The translations under genes were made by a program, and so were the position numbers. Source: Chryseobacterium sp. CH21 (GTDB lineage Bacteria; Bacteroidota; Bacteroidia; Flavobacteriales; Weeksellaceae). Taken from it: a stretch of DNA of 64,000 bases. The DNA is taken from the NCBI RefSeq assembly GCF_004119445.1, contig NZ_QICI01000050.1, forward strand, positions 1 to 64,000, given 5' to 3'. Of this stretch, positions 36,148-45,994 are shown piece by piece (position 1 is the stretch's first letter; every line of letters starts with the position of its first letter). The notes under the pieces were generated by a model. That model worked only from the letters and a program-made list of their open reading frames with translations. It was not told the origin of the DNA and ran no database searches.

Positions 36148-36318
36148 ATGGCGATCATCAAAACAGCAACCAATCTGCGCATTACAGTAAAAGATTCTTA
36201 CCATCTGAGCGTAGGAAAAAAGGTGGAGAAAATAGCAAAGAAAATTAATGTGGAAGCACAAAAAGACAATTTGGTGTTAGCCAGTAATAAGAAAATAATG
36301 TCTCATGGGAATAAATAA
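36148..36318 (+). CDS. Small conserved-looking protein after vgrG
   Basis: The ATG at 36148, one base after the vgrG stop, gives 56 residues (MAIIKTATNLRITVKDS). It is Lys-rich and lacks a signal peptide. It overlaps the next gene, so the three are translationally coupled. I do not recognise the family. A chaperone/adaptor between VgrG and an effector is one possible role, but there is no direct evidence. Confidence 0.5.
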   Translation: MAIIKTATNLRITVKDSYHLSVGKKVEKIAKKINVEAQKDNLVLASNKKIMSHGNK

Positions 36319-37384
36319 ATTAAAGATCCTTATTTTTTTCATTATAGGAAGTTTCTCATTAGTAAGTTGTCAAAATAAAAAAATGGAAGAAAAATTTAAA
36401 TGGACCGGAACATTATCAGCTCCTAATGAATATCCAATGCAGGCCTATTACGGAGAGCTTATAGCAGATGATTATCAATTTCCATTTTCCGATATCTGGG
36501 GTATTGCCGATGGAGGCTGGGGAGAACCCGGTAAATATGGTGGCGGAACTGATAACCTTGTAAAAGTTCCTCATACTTTAGAATTTACCTGGTATTCTCT
36601 GGTGGAAGACAAATTTTATGCAGGACATTGGGAGCTGGATACCAAGAAAATTACCCAATTATTTAATGAAGGATTTAGCCAGACTTATTTTGATTCCTTA
36701 AAGAAAGGAACCTACGATACCTTTGTGATTGGGTTGGAACCAAAAGGGAAATTGGTACTTTGGTTATATGGAAATGGGCATCAGGTGGAAGTAGGAAATT
36801 TTCAGGGAAAGGAAATAAAGATTACACAGGCAGAAGCTTATGACAAATTTAAATATGTATTTGAACCAAAGTATAGAGAAGATATCCTCAGTGATCCGGG
36901 AATTGTAAAGCCTATTGTGGCCAATAAAATAAAAGCAGAAGGATATCCGGATCCCAATTTGTATGAAACTTTCAGAGAAAAACTGAACTGGAGTCCTAAG
37001 CTTATTTTACCGGCAGGAAGTACCCTTGAGAAAAGAAATTTTTATATGGCTAATGGAGAGCGTGAAAGTACACTGCAGGATAATTCTGCTGTTACTTTAG
37101 CATCTAAAAAGAGGGCTGTACCTTATCTTTTTTATTTCCAATGGAAAAATAAGGAGGGAAAAAAACAAAGTTCACAAATAGTATTTACAGGCAATCAACA
37201 ATATATAAAAGATGCCAATAAGGTATATAACGGTACTTTTCTTCCGCTGGACTTTGAAAAAACAGATATATATAAAACGTTTGGTGAATTGGATAAAGAG
37301 GCTCCTACAGATATTGTTATTGATATAAGCAGTGGAAGCAATGCAGATGTATACATAGAACAGAATGGAAAAAATATCCGGTAA
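36305..37384 (+). CDS. DUF2931-family lipoprotein, first paralogue
   Basis: This 359-residue protein starts with a lipoprotein signal whose lipobox is LVSC. The DUF2931 features are the N-terminal APNEYPMQAYYGEL region, SDIWGIADGGWGEPGKYGGGTDNLVKVP, then LEFTWYSLVEDKFYAGHWELD and a Trp/Gly-rich LVLWLYGNGHQVEVGNFQGKEI. A second paralogue follows the phospholipase gene. Because both flank the predicted lipase effector, a periplasmic immunity role is a reasonable hypothesis, as for lipoprotein immunity proteins of Tle effectors. Confidence 0.85.
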   Translation: MGINKLKILIFFIIGSFSLVSCQNKKMEEKFKWTGTLSAPNEYPMQAYYGELIADDYQFPFSDIWGIADGGWGEPGKYGGGTDNLVKVPHTLEFTWYSLVEDKFYAGHWELDTKKITQLFNEGFSQTYFDSLKKGTYDTFVIGLEPKGKLVLWLYGNGHQVEVGNFQGKEIKITQAEAYDKFKYVFEPKYREDILSDPGIVKPIVANKIKAEGYPDPNLYETFREKLNWSPKLILPAGSTLEKRNFYMANGERESTLQDNSAVTLASKKRAVPYLFYFQWKNKEGKKQSSQIVFTGNQQYIKDANKVYNGTFLPLDFEKTDIYKTFGELDKEAPTDIVIDISSGSNADVYIEQNGKNIR

Positions 37385-37425
37385 AACAGATGGATAAATA
37401 TGTAATATAAGATAAATAGAAGCAT

Positions 37426-38889
37426 ATGTCAAATGTAGTTTTTGGAGACTATTCACCACCTCCACCACCAAAAGGACAAATAAATATTAGAATTGGAGTT
37501 TTTTTTGACGGTACACAGAATAACAGAAAAAATTCACAAGCTGCGGGAAATGAACCCGGATATAAACCTACCGCTGAAGAGAAAGCAGCTTACAAAAAAA
37601 ATTCTAACAAATCTGATGACAGCTATACCAATGATCTGTCAAATGTTGCAAGAAAAGAGTATCATTATCTTGAAGATAAAAGTAAATATATAGGTAAAAT
37701 CTACATCGAAGGTATTGCAACGGAAGATCTTCAAAGTGATGTAGATAAACCCACAAACCATAAAGGTGTAGCTTATGGAGCGGGTAGTACAGGGGTAATA
37801 GCCAAGGTGCAAAAGGGATGTAGATTAGTGGCTGAAAAAATTAATGATCTTAAAGGTAAATTTGAAATCAATACAATTACATTAGATGTTTTTGGCTTTA
37901 GTAGAGGTGCTGCTGCAGCAAGAAATTTTGTATATGAAGTTAATCAAACTAAACCAAAAAATGGATTATTAGGATTTATTTTAGAAAATGATAAAGTAGA
38001 ATACGGATCCATTCAAATTAGATTTCTTGGGGTATATGATACCGTGTCTTCTTATGATCCCAATGCGGGCGAATTTACAGTACATCCCAATTTTAATAAT
38101 GATGTAGAGGAGCTGAATTTAAATACATTAAAAGCAAAAAAAATTATTCATTTGTGTGCTTCAGATGAGCATAGAGAGAACTTTATGCTTACAAGAGTAA
38201 GGCTTGCCCCTGGAGGTGAAGATTTTTTTCTACCAGGCGTCCATTCTGATGTAGGCGGCTGTTATATCCATAATATGCCGGAAAATAAACAGATAATGGA
38301 TTTTGATAATACTGTAGGGGATGGTTTGAGCGATGAAGACTATAATAGAGCCTTAAATATAGATTTAAATAATCTTATTGAGCAGGGGTGGTTTAAGCGC
38401 AGTGAAGTTGTAGGCCCGAATTCATGGCATGAGACTTATATTAACAGAGCAAAGATTAGTAACAAGTACAGCTTTATTCCCCTGCATATAATGAGTGAAC
38501 AGGTTAACAAAAATTATTCAAATACTATAAAAATGGATAATTTGAGTTTGGCATATAAAATTTCTAATGGAAAAGAGGATGAATATTATCAGCTTGATTT
38601 AACTAAGGTTAAAAAGAGACTCGATGACTATATCAATGGATTGGCTCCTGAAATGACCTATTATACGAATACGGAAATAGAAATACTAAGAAAACAATTA
38701 GCAGCAAAAAAAATAACTGCAGAGAAATTTAATAGAATTGTACAAGATCATAATTTATTAATGTATTTAAGAAACAGATATCTGCACTGGAATTCAAAAT
38801 TCGGAGATATTGGGTATAATCCTCATTTCACCTTTGACAAAAAAACGTTACAAATAAAAAGATTTCGAGTAATGGCTTTTAATTCATGA
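37426..38889 (+). CDS. Tle1-like phospholipase effector candidate, DUF2235 family
   Basis: This 487-residue protein has the DUF2235/alpha-beta hydrolase layout of T6SS phospholipase effectors. The first strand IRIGVFFDGTQNN (residues 21-33) leads into the domain. The nucleophile elbow is VFGFSRGAAAARNF, with Ser159 in GFSRG. Asp205 in LGVYDTVSSYDP and His273 in LPGVHSDVGGCY complete a plausible triad. There is no signal peptide, as expected for T6SS-delivered cargo. The Pro-rich N-terminus (SPPPPPKGQ) may contact VgrG or a PAAR-like tip. It is flanked by DUF2931 lipoproteins. Lipase activity is inferred from the motif set. Confidence 0.88.
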   Translation: MSNVVFGDYSPPPPPKGQINIRIGVFFDGTQNNRKNSQAAGNEPGYKPTAEEKAAYKKNSNKSDDSYTNDLSNVARKEYHYLEDKSKYIGKIYIEGIATEDLQSDVDKPTNHKGVAYGAGSTGVIAKVQKGCRLVAEKINDLKGKFEINTITLDVFGFSRGAAAARNFVYEVNQTKPKNGLLGFILENDKVEYGSIQIRFLGVYDTVSSYDPNAGEFTVHPNFNNDVEELNLNTLKAKKIIHLCASDEHRENFMLTRVRLAPGGEDFFLPGVHSDVGGCYIHNMPENKQIMDFDNTVGDGLSDEDYNRALNIDLNNLIEQGWFKRSEVVGPNSWHETYINRAKISNKYSFIPLHIMSEQVNKNYSNTIKMDNLSLAYKISNGKEDEYYQLDLTKVKKRLDDYINGLAPEMTYYTNTEIEILRKQLAAKKITAEKFNRIVQDHNLLMYLRNRYLHWNSKFGDIGYNPHFTFDKKTLQIKRFRVMAFNS

Positions 38890-39074
38890 AAGTACCTGTA
38901 AAACATATACTGTTCAGACTTATTATATTGATGATCCCCTATTTAGGGTTTTATTTTATGTTTGCAAAAAGCGGATTCAAAGGACGAACCTATGATTTGG
39001 ATGAAGTCCCATTGTATTTATTTTTTGCTTTGTTTGGTTATGTTTTTGTAGAAACATTTTTAATTAAAATCTAA
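38886..39074 (+). CDS. Small two-helix membrane protein
   Basis: This 62-residue protein overlaps the phospholipase stop as ATGA. Two hydrophobic helices (HILFRLIILMIPYLGFYFMF and PLYLFFALFGYVFVETFLI) are joined by a short polar loop. No family is recognised. Because it is translationally coupled to the effector, it may help immunity at the inner membrane. Confidence 0.6.
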   Translation: MKVPVKHILFRLIILMIPYLGFYFMFAKSGFKGRTYDLDEVPLYLFFALFGYVFVETFLIKI

Positions 39075-39078
39075 AAAA

Positions 39079-40113
39079 ATGCATTTTAAAACGAATATAA
39101 TTTATTGTTTACTTTTTATAAGTACATTAATCTCATGCCAAAATAAAATGGAAAAATACAAATGGCTTCCTACGGAAAGTTCTCCTCTCTTATATCCTAT
39201 GAATATTTATCAGGGTCATCTATTTCTTGAAGATGGCAGTAGTGTTTATATCCCTTGTTCCGGGAGTTCCCATACAGGTTGGGGGTACAGTGGTTCCACA
39301 CATAGCCAGGGAAGTGATTTAAAAGCAGTTCCTGTTAAACTTGAGGTAACCTGGGCTTCTTTTAGTGAAAATAAATTTTATACCGGAAGTTGGGATTTAC
39401 CTGTAGATAAAATAAAAGAACTTTTTAAAGAGGGAACAGTGAATTGGAGAACTAATGAAAAACAAAGTTATTCCTCTGTTGTTGTAGGACTAGCACCCGG
39501 GGGAGTGGTAGTAGTTTGGATGTATGGTAACGATCAGCAGGTAGAAATAGGACGATATCAGGCAAAAGAAACCTCTGTTTCTATGAAAGATTATGTTCCC
39601 GGAAATCCTACGGTTTCTCAAAAAGAATATTTTGATCAGTTTAGAAAATTAGATGATCCCGAACTGGAAAGAGAATATAAAGAAAAAGGAATTCAGTTTG
39701 GAATTTGGGATACCTATCGTAAAAAATACAACTGGAGAACCACAATAGAAATTCCTAATCACACTTTCAAAAATGTGACTTTGGAAATGTATAATGGTGA
39801 AGAAGAAACATTATTTAATGAGACCATTAACAAAAATCCTTTTAAGAAAAGAGCTATCCCACGTTTGCTATCTTATTTATTTGAAGACAAAAATGGTAAA
39901 CAAACTGTTTTTGAAGTAAAATATTTAGATGAAGATGAGATATTTTCATTATTTAAAAAACTGGATGAAAATAAACCAATAGAAATTGTTCTCCAGATGA
40001 ATGAAGATCTTACCAATAGAAGATTGGTTATAAAACAGGGAAATAATGAATTTCCTATACAGAAAATCGATGTCGACAATATCTGGGAGCTTAAAAAATA
40101 TAAATCAAAATAA
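39079..40113 (+). CDS. DUF2931-family lipoprotein, second paralogue
   Basis: This 344-residue paralogue of the gene at 36305 has a lipoprotein signal (lipobox LISC). It shares the KYKWLPTESSPLLYPMNIYQGHL start and the GWGYSGSTHSQGSDLKAVPVKLEVTWASFSENKFYTGSWDLP block with its relative, then VVVWMYGNDQQVEIGRYQAKE. The C-terminal half differs in detail, including a block of acidic residues. The duplication around one effector suggests diversification of immunity, but this is not shown. Confidence 0.85.
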   Translation: MHFKTNIIYCLLFISTLISCQNKMEKYKWLPTESSPLLYPMNIYQGHLFLEDGSSVYIPCSGSSHTGWGYSGSTHSQGSDLKAVPVKLEVTWASFSENKFYTGSWDLPVDKIKELFKEGTVNWRTNEKQSYSSVVVGLAPGGVVVVWMYGNDQQVEIGRYQAKETSVSMKDYVPGNPTVSQKEYFDQFRKLDDPELEREYKEKGIQFGIWDTYRKKYNWRTTIEIPNHTFKNVTLEMYNGEEETLFNETINKNPFKKRAIPRLLSYLFEDKNGKQTVFEVKYLDEDEIFSLFKKLDENKPIEIVLQMNEDLTNRRLVIKQGNNEFPIQKIDVDNIWELKKYKSK

Positions 40114-40188
40114 TGTAAAACCGTAATTGGACGGCAATCTCTGATAACATGGAAAAATACTAGTCATAAGGTAAGAGGAGGATTTATT

Positions 40189-41231
40189 ATGCAGAAATAT
40201 AACATACATACCGTTCAGAAAGAAGAAACTTTAAAAAGTATAGCCGCGCTGTACGGATTGGATAAAGATGCATTAAAACACTTTCATAATAATCACTGTG
40301 CTGTTAAGGATATGATACTGATCAATCTTAACGGGCAGAAAGAACTTTTTGTTCCCAGAACGGCCGTTGCAGATAAAAACAGTTTAGTAAAATTCGGAAA
40401 AGGAAACCGCCTTACGCTTCAGCCGGAAAATGCACTACGAAAATACAGTGTAGTCATTACCATTGAAAAAGGAGAAGTTCGAAACGAATTAAAATACGAA
40501 ACATCAGTCCGCTGGCTGAAAACAGAGAAAGGACAACTTTTTTTGAGATAGACAGAACATCCAATCTCTATCTTAATGAAGAAGAAGTCAATGAAATTGC
40601 AGACCTGCTGGCTTACAGAACATCCGCTGTTTTATTTCCCTTACAGATCAGCACAGATGAACATGGAAAATTTGAAGATGTAGAAAATGCTGAGGTATTT
40701 TCCACAAGATGGACGGCCGTAAAAGAAGAATTATATAAAGAATTTGAAGGCGAAACCGTAGACGAATACTGTGGAAAAATTGAAAAAGTAATCAACGAAC
40801 CTGAAGCCATCAACCTTTATATCAAAAATGATTACTTCATCCGTGCTTTGTTCTTTGGGATATACCAGAGCTTCGGAAAAGAATATAAAACAGAGATAAC
40901 GGCAACTTTTCCCGTAGTGGATAATGCCATTGAACCCAGATATAAATTGACACTGGAAATTGATCCGCTGAAAGAAGAAACAGGTTTAATTACCATAGAA
41001 GGATCAGGAACATTATATGAAGAAAGAGATACAGATGATTTTATAAGGAAATCACCCTTTTCATTAATTATAGAAGATAACCCTGTAATGAATGAAGAAG
41101 GGAATTTCAGAATCATAAGCTATCTGAAAAGAGAAACTTCACTTCCGGAATCTCTTTACCTGGAATGCAGTATCATGCTGCAGGAAGAGAAAAAGATTTC
41201 AGTATCAGTTTCAGGAATTGATGAAAAATAA
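40189..41231 (+). pseudogene. LysM-like T6SS-island protein, one-base frameshift
   Basis: The first frame (40189-40551) begins with a LysM-like module (QKYNIHTVQKEETLKSIAALYGLDKDALKHFH) and runs to SVRWLKTEKGQLFLR before a stop. Adding one T to the run at 40538-40544 makes it continue as FFEIDRTSNLYLNEEEVNEIADLLAYRT without a break to 41231, giving about 348 residues. The stretch 40552-40848 is open in this frame and has no start of its own, so a single gene is the better reading. LysM-like modules occur in T6SS adaptor or effector-linked proteins. It precedes the PAAR-like gene by 30 bases. Confidence 0.78.
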
Positions 41232-41260
41232 AAAACCATTTCACTAAAGATAAAATTAAT

Positions 41261-41749
41261 ATGGCAGAAAAACATATTGTAGTACAGGGCGCCATGTGCA
41301 AATGCCAGTTCGGACAGGCTCCGGACAAGCTCAAAGTACTTACACACCAAAAAGAATATGCCAACGATAAAAGCGGTTCCAAAAAACTGATCGTCACCAC
41401 GAAAGAAATAGGAGCAGCCACATTTGAAAAAAATACATTCGGAAACTGTACCAAAATGGGAGGTCCGCCGCCGCCCTGCAAAATTATGGTTACAGAATGG
41501 CAGAAGTTTTATGATAAAGTACAGCTTAGCAATGGCGGATATATCATTGTAGAAGACAGCAAAGCAGTGTGTGCGGTTGCCGGAACCCCATGTATTGAGA
41601 TCATAGACCACGGGCAGAGAGCAGAAGCCAGCCAGCAGAATTTTAAAAATGCCGATAAAGATGTTCAGCAGCAGATCAATCCGTTGGTAGACTCCGAGGA
41701 AATGTATAACGAACAGCCTTCAGGAGGAGGGCAGGATGGTGCAATCTAA
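41261..41749 (+). CDS. DUF4280 PAAR-like tip protein
   Basis: This 162-residue protein has the DUF4280 pattern: KHIVVQGAMCKCQFGQAPDKLKV with a metal-type Cys pair, GNCTKMGGPPPPCKIMVTEWQKFYD and GGYIIVEDSKAVCAVAGTPCIEIIDHGQ. Such PAAR-like proteins cap the VgrG spike and may carry effectors. A 30-residue acidic/Gly tail may bind a partner. It lies 12 bases before the large OmpA-domain protein, the likely passenger. Confidence 0.9.
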   Translation: MAEKHIVVQGAMCKCQFGQAPDKLKVLTHQKEYANDKSGSKKLIVTTKEIGAATFEKNTFGNCTKMGGPPPPCKIMVTEWQKFYDKVQLSNGGYIIVEDSKAVCAVAGTPCIEIIDHGQRAEASQQNFKNADKDVQQQINPLVDSEEMYNEQPSGGGQDGAI

Positions 41750-41760
41750 ATGATAAGAAA

Positions 41761-44553
41761 ATGGCAAAAGGCGTAAAAAAAATAAAAGTTGTAAGCGGAT
41801 TGTACTATCCCAAAATGTCTGTATTAGGGCAGAGAATTACCATAAAACCTGATCAGTGGGTGCAGTTTGGCGTGGGCGAATGGCTGCCAGATACGACAGA
41901 TGCAGACAAAAAGAAACCGCTGACCTGGATGAGGCAAAACAGCAGCAAAAAGATTATCATCAATCAGATAACCTCTGCTACCGGATATAAATTTTTAATT
42001 GGAAAACAGTACTGTGGAAGCTATCAGTTTTATATTGAAGCCAGTCTTTCAGGAGTAAGAGATACTAAAAGTAACACAGGAATATTTGTAAAAGGCTGGT
42101 GTGAGCCCAAAATTGTAAGCAGCAAGTGGTCCACACAAAAAAACAGCAAAAGCATTAAGAATAATAAAAAGATTCAATACATTTCCTACGGGCACATTGT
42201 ACACCTGAACCTGATCACAGAAGGACTGAATGGAAATACAGTGAGTATTGAACTTTGGAATCAGCAGACAGCTAAAGCAGATAAACTGGTACATACCTAC
42301 AATAATGTACAGGTAATAGACGGAGAAGTTAATCTGAAAATAGAAAACACTTTTGCCTGGATGGCCTATGTAGATAATATCCAGAATGTAGAAGAATTTT
42401 ATGTTAAAGTAAAAGATACCGCATCAAAACAATACATTAAAGATAAATTAGGTGATGATCTTCACGCCATCTATCTTAATGTGAAAAATAAAGTTGTTAC
42501 AACTAATACCAACGGAGCCCAGAACCAGACTCCGACCAAAGTATATAAACCGGACGTAAACTCCGTAAGGCTGGAACCTTGTAAGTTTGAAGTCATCAAG
42601 ATCACTGAAAATGAAACAAAAGATGGAAAAGCCAGCAATACAATAGTCAAAGTCTTTGACAATGGCAACGGAGTCAAGCTGATAAAGTCTGCCGCTTTAC
42701 AGGAGCACATTCAGAGAACGATCTTTTATAAATTCGATTCCACAGTCATAGATAAAGACGGTGTTGCAATCCTGAATAACGTACTCAAATTCCTTTTAGA
42801 ACATAAAGATGCCACCATGAATCTCAGCGGCTATGCCTGTGTGATAGGAAAAGAAAATTATAACAAAGGACTTTCCCAGAAAAGGGCAGACGTCGTCAAA
42901 AAATTCTTTGCAGACGGAGGATTAGATCCAAGAAGAATCATCTCAGTAGGAAAAGGAGAAGTAGACCCTACCGATGATAAAATGGGAAGAGATAATATCA
43001 AATACAAAAATGAGAAAGACTACGAAAACAACCGTAGAGTAGATATCTCATTTGTATTCAATGCTCATGATGCCCAGACGATACACTATGAGGTAACAGC
43101 ACCAAGCGTGTCTACAAAGAAAAATCTGATCATTGATGTCACAGGCTTTCAAACCAATGAATGCTTCAGAGACAGCAAAGGAAAACATAAAAAACAGATT
43201 CAGATGGTAGACGTAGGGCAGGCAATAGATAAAGGAGATACCGTAAAAACTTTTACCACACCTTCCTTTACTTATGGAGTATATTCAGATTTATCTCAAT
43301 TCGCTGCCTATCCTATACAATATATCTGGCCTGCGGGGACAAACCCGAATCAGTTTCATTTGCATGTTCATACCTGCAGATATTATAGCAACGAGAAAAG
43401 AACCACTGTATTAATAAAAGCCTATCCGGATATCAACTGGACATTGAGCTTTACCTTGAATCTCACCAATGATCTCAGCGTAAAGTGGATGAATATGGAT
43501 CCGCATGAACATAAAGAACTGCAGAAAAGAGCAGGTAAAATGGGAGCCGAAAAAAGATGGAAACAAAAAGATGCCTCATTAGCCTTCAGCTTAAAAGCAA
43601 AATGGAACAATGATCAGCAGGAAAAAGAGTTAAAATACGAATACGAAACCAAGTTTAAAAAAATATATGATACATTTGCTTCTATAGGAGCAATGTCAGA
43701 CGGAGTTCTCAATCAGGCAAAAGGAAAAGTACGCTCCATTTCTCCTAAAGGAATTCCGGTTAGCTTTGCCGTGAAACCTCCTAATATGGAGTTGTCTGGT
43801 AACTGGCTTTTAAAACATCCCAAAGATAATAACGCCATTATCGGGACAGATGTAACGATTGGCTTAAAAGCAAGTCCGTTGATTGGTCTGGAAATGACAG
43901 TTGACCTTCTGGGAGCTTTGGTATTCGGGATTTCAGGAGCGGTAAGCGGAGGAACAGCTGCGCCGGGAGTCACAAGATTGTATCAGGAAATTCAGGGAAA
44001 ACTGAAATCCGGGATAGATGTAGGAAACGATAATGTTGGCTTTAAGGCATCTGTAGATATCTTTATGGATCTTATTATTTCCAGTACAATAGAAGTGGAA
44101 TCTGAATTTAAATTTAATACCGCAGGAAAACTGAAAGACTCTGACTTTAAAATCTCGAGTAAGAGTAAACTTAAACTGGAATTAAAAGTAGGCGTGAAAA
44201 TTCAGGGAGAAGTTTCACTGGCTGTTATCAAAGCAGAGGCTTACTTTGAGGCTTCAGCTTCCGGAAGTGCTTCCATTACATTTGGACAGGGAATCAATTA
44301 TGATGAGAAAGGTTTGTATTACCGTCCTGTTCTCGGATTTGATGGTCTTGATGCCCAATATGTAGTCACAATAAGTGTTGGCCTTGCTATTAAAATTGCA
44401 AAGAATAAACATAAAGTGCAGGAAAGCAGAAATGGAAAATATGAAATTGCCAAAGGAGACTTTAAAAATGTAATTCCTCCTTTTGATGTCATCAAAGAAT
44501 TAGAATCTTATTTTGGAATAAGCGCAAATATTCCGTTGATTAAAAATGATTAA
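41761..44553 (+). CDS. Large OmpA-domain T6SS-island protein, effector candidate
   Basis: The 930-residue protein has no signal peptide. Residues about 1-310 are a beta-rich N-terminal region (GQRITIKPDQWVQFGVGEWLP and immunoglobulin-like strands). About 317-433 is an OmpA-like peptidoglycan-binding domain (RTIFYKFDSTVIDKDG, QKRADVVKKFFADGG, NNRRVDISF). The C-terminal 490 residues include a hydrophobic Gly-rich stretch near 706-738 (VDLLGALVFGISGAVSGG) followed by amphipathic strands. The size, the PAAR-like gene next door and the lack of export signal suggest a T6SS-delivered protein that binds cell wall. The toxin activity, if any, is unknown; a pore is a possibility. Confidence 0.78.
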   Translation: MAKGVKKIKVVSGLYYPKMSVLGQRITIKPDQWVQFGVGEWLPDTTDADKKKPLTWMRQNSSKKIIINQITSATGYKFLIGKQYCGSYQFYIEASLSGVRDTKSNTGIFVKGWCEPKIVSSKWSTQKNSKSIKNNKKIQYISYGHIVHLNLITEGLNGNTVSIELWNQQTAKADKLVHTYNNVQVIDGEVNLKIENTFAWMAYVDNIQNVEEFYVKVKDTASKQYIKDKLGDDLHAIYLNVKNKVVTTNTNGAQNQTPTKVYKPDVNSVRLEPCKFEVIKITENETKDGKASNTIVKVFDNGNGVKLIKSAALQEHIQRTIFYKFDSTVIDKDGVAILNNVLKFLLEHKDATMNLSGYACVIGKENYNKGLSQKRADVVKKFFADGGLDPRRIISVGKGEVDPTDDKMGRDNIKYKNEKDYENNRRVDISFVFNAHDAQTIHYEVTAPSVSTKKNLIIDVTGFQTNECFRDSKGKHKKQIQMVDVGQAIDKGDTVKTFTTPSFTYGVYSDLSQFAAYPIQYIWPAGTNPNQFHLHVHTCRYYSNEKRTTVLIKAYPDINWTLSFTLNLTNDLSVKWMNMDPHEHKELQKRAGKMGAEKRWKQKDASLAFSLKAKWNNDQQEKELKYEYETKFKKIYDTFASIGAMSDGVLNQAKGKVRSISPKGIPVSFAVKPPNMELSGNWLLKHPKDNNAIIGTDVTIGLKASPLIGLEMTVDLLGALVFGISGAVSGGTAAPGVTRLYQEIQGKLKSGIDVGNDNVGFKASVDIFMDLIISSTIEVESEFKFNTAGKLKDSDFKISSKSKLKLELKVGVKIQGEVSLAVIKAEAYFEASASGSASITFGQGINYDEKGLYYRPVLGFDGLDAQYVVTISVGLAIKIAKNKHKVQESRNGKYEIAKGDFKNVIPPFDVIKELESYFGISANIPLIKND

Positions 44554-44563
44554 TACTCATACA

Positions 44564-45151
44564 ATGAAAAATCTTATCTTATTATTTAGCTTTTTGGCTA
44601 TTGTGTCCTGCAACGGACAGACCGACCTGGAATCCTTTAAATTTGATGAAAAACTGCCGGATAACAGCTTGAAGGGAGAGAAGGATACAGAAGCCAATTA
44701 CGGATTATTATCTTATAAACAGGCCAATATTAACAATTATAAGCTTGGGACAGCCACATTTTCCGAATATGCAGTGCCTAAAGGGTATGAATATTCCAAC
44801 AATAATCTGGCATTATTCGTAAACTCTTATCAGAACAACCAATATCTGGGATTTGTACTGAACCTTGCTAAAGAAGACGAAGGAAAAAAGCTGATCGATT
44901 ATCTTACTAAAACATATGGTACTCCGGAAAAAAGATCCACAGATAAAACAGGAGTTGCTTACTTCTGGGATGCATCAGCTAAAAATAAATGGCTGTTTTT
45001 AACCCAAACCCAGGAATTGACCCAAAGCAACACAAAATATACCAATACCAAACTGATCGTAGTAAAGAAAGGGACCAGAGTGGAGAATTCTTCAGATGCC
45101 GGCACTTTCTCCATCTTAGACAGTTTTACGTTAGCTTATCCTAAAAAATAA
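44564..45151 (+). CDS. Small lipoprotein, immunity candidate
   Basis: The ATG at 44564 (MKNLILLFSFLAIVSC) gives a lipoprotein of 195 residues with the lipobox AIVSC. An ATG six codons upstream overlaps the preceding gene. The mature part includes LGTATFSEYAVPKGYEYSNNNLALFVNSYQNN and YGTPEKRSTDKTGVAYFWDASAKNKWLFL. A similar FWDDGKNYSILSIS block occurs in the lipoprotein at 47717. It directly follows the large OmpA-domain gene, so it may be its immunity protein. Family not recognised. Confidence 0.7.
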   Translation: MKNLILLFSFLAIVSCNGQTDLESFKFDEKLPDNSLKGEKDTEANYGLLSYKQANINNYKLGTATFSEYAVPKGYEYSNNNLALFVNSYQNNQYLGFVLNLAKEDEGKKLIDYLTKTYGTPEKRSTDKTGVAYFWDASAKNKWLFLTQTQELTQSNTKYTNTKLIVVKKGTRVENSSDAGTFSILDSFTLAYPKK

Positions 45152-45154
45152 AAG

Positions 45155-45925
45155 ATGAAACCTTATTACGAAATAGATTTTAGTGCGGTAATGTGTTCAT
45201 TTCAGATCAAAATTAATGATGTGGAATTAATTTCATTGAGTATTGAGGGACAGACGAGATCAGATTTTCCCATCAATCATCTTATTCTGGAAGGAGGCAA
45301 ACAAACAATTGAAGTGAAAGGACTGCCCATGGATGGACATCAGGAGCTACACGAAGATTCTTATATAAGATACAGGGTGAATCTCTATGATATGGCTTCC
45401 GGAGAATACGCTTTTGTAAAACAGTTTGATGAATATTTTACCAAAAAACCTGATAAAAACATACCTCTTATAGGACATGCAAGTACCTTTGAAGCAGATG
45501 TACCCTATAAACTGGAGGCATGGCAGAACGGAATCAACCTTAAAGACGTTAAGTTCGACGTTAAAGAAAAACTGATCAAAAAGTATAACGAAATTATAAA
45601 GCTGATCAATGGAGGCAACTACAGTTCGTTCATGACACAATATCAAAAAAGAGAAAATAATAATGCCTTAGCCATGTATCTTAGTAAAAGTCAGGCAGAA
45701 GGGAGAATACAGGGGATTATTTCGGATATGCAGAATGGATACAAAGCACAGAGCCTTCCGGATGATATTCTGGTAGAATATTCAGCATACGGAAAGCTGG
45801 CCGCACTAAAATGTACAGATATGATGTCTGCATTACGTCTGGAAAATCCGGAAAGTGAAGAGGAATTAGTTCTGCCCATAACATTTTATATCCCGGAAGG
45901 GAAAGATGAGTTTGAGATTATATAG
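45155..45925 (+). CDS. Hypothetical protein, 256 residues
   Basis: The start is three bases after the lipoprotein stop. There is no signal peptide. The N-terminal half is beta-rich with IEGQTRSDFPINHLILEGGKQTIEVKGLP, and the C-terminal half is helical with KKYNEIIKLINGGNYSSFMTQYQKRENNNALAMYL. I do not recognise a family. Its position between a lipoprotein and the GIDE-like gene suggests a role in the same T6SS-linked unit. Confidence 0.6.
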   Translation: MKPYYEIDFSAVMCSFQIKINDVELISLSIEGQTRSDFPINHLILEGGKQTIEVKGLPMDGHQELHEDSYIRYRVNLYDMASGEYAFVKQFDEYFTKKPDKNIPLIGHASTFEADVPYKLEAWQNGINLKDVKFDVKEKLIKKYNEIIKLINGGNYSSFMTQYQKRENNNALAMYLSKSQAEGRIQGIISDMQNGYKAQSLPDDILVEYSAYGKLAALKCTDMMSALRLENPESEEELVLPITFYIPEGKDEFEII

Positions 45926-45994
45926 CAATCTTTAAAAGAAAGAAACACTGGAAATAATATTCAGATATTATCACCAGTTTTTAGAAAAGAATAG

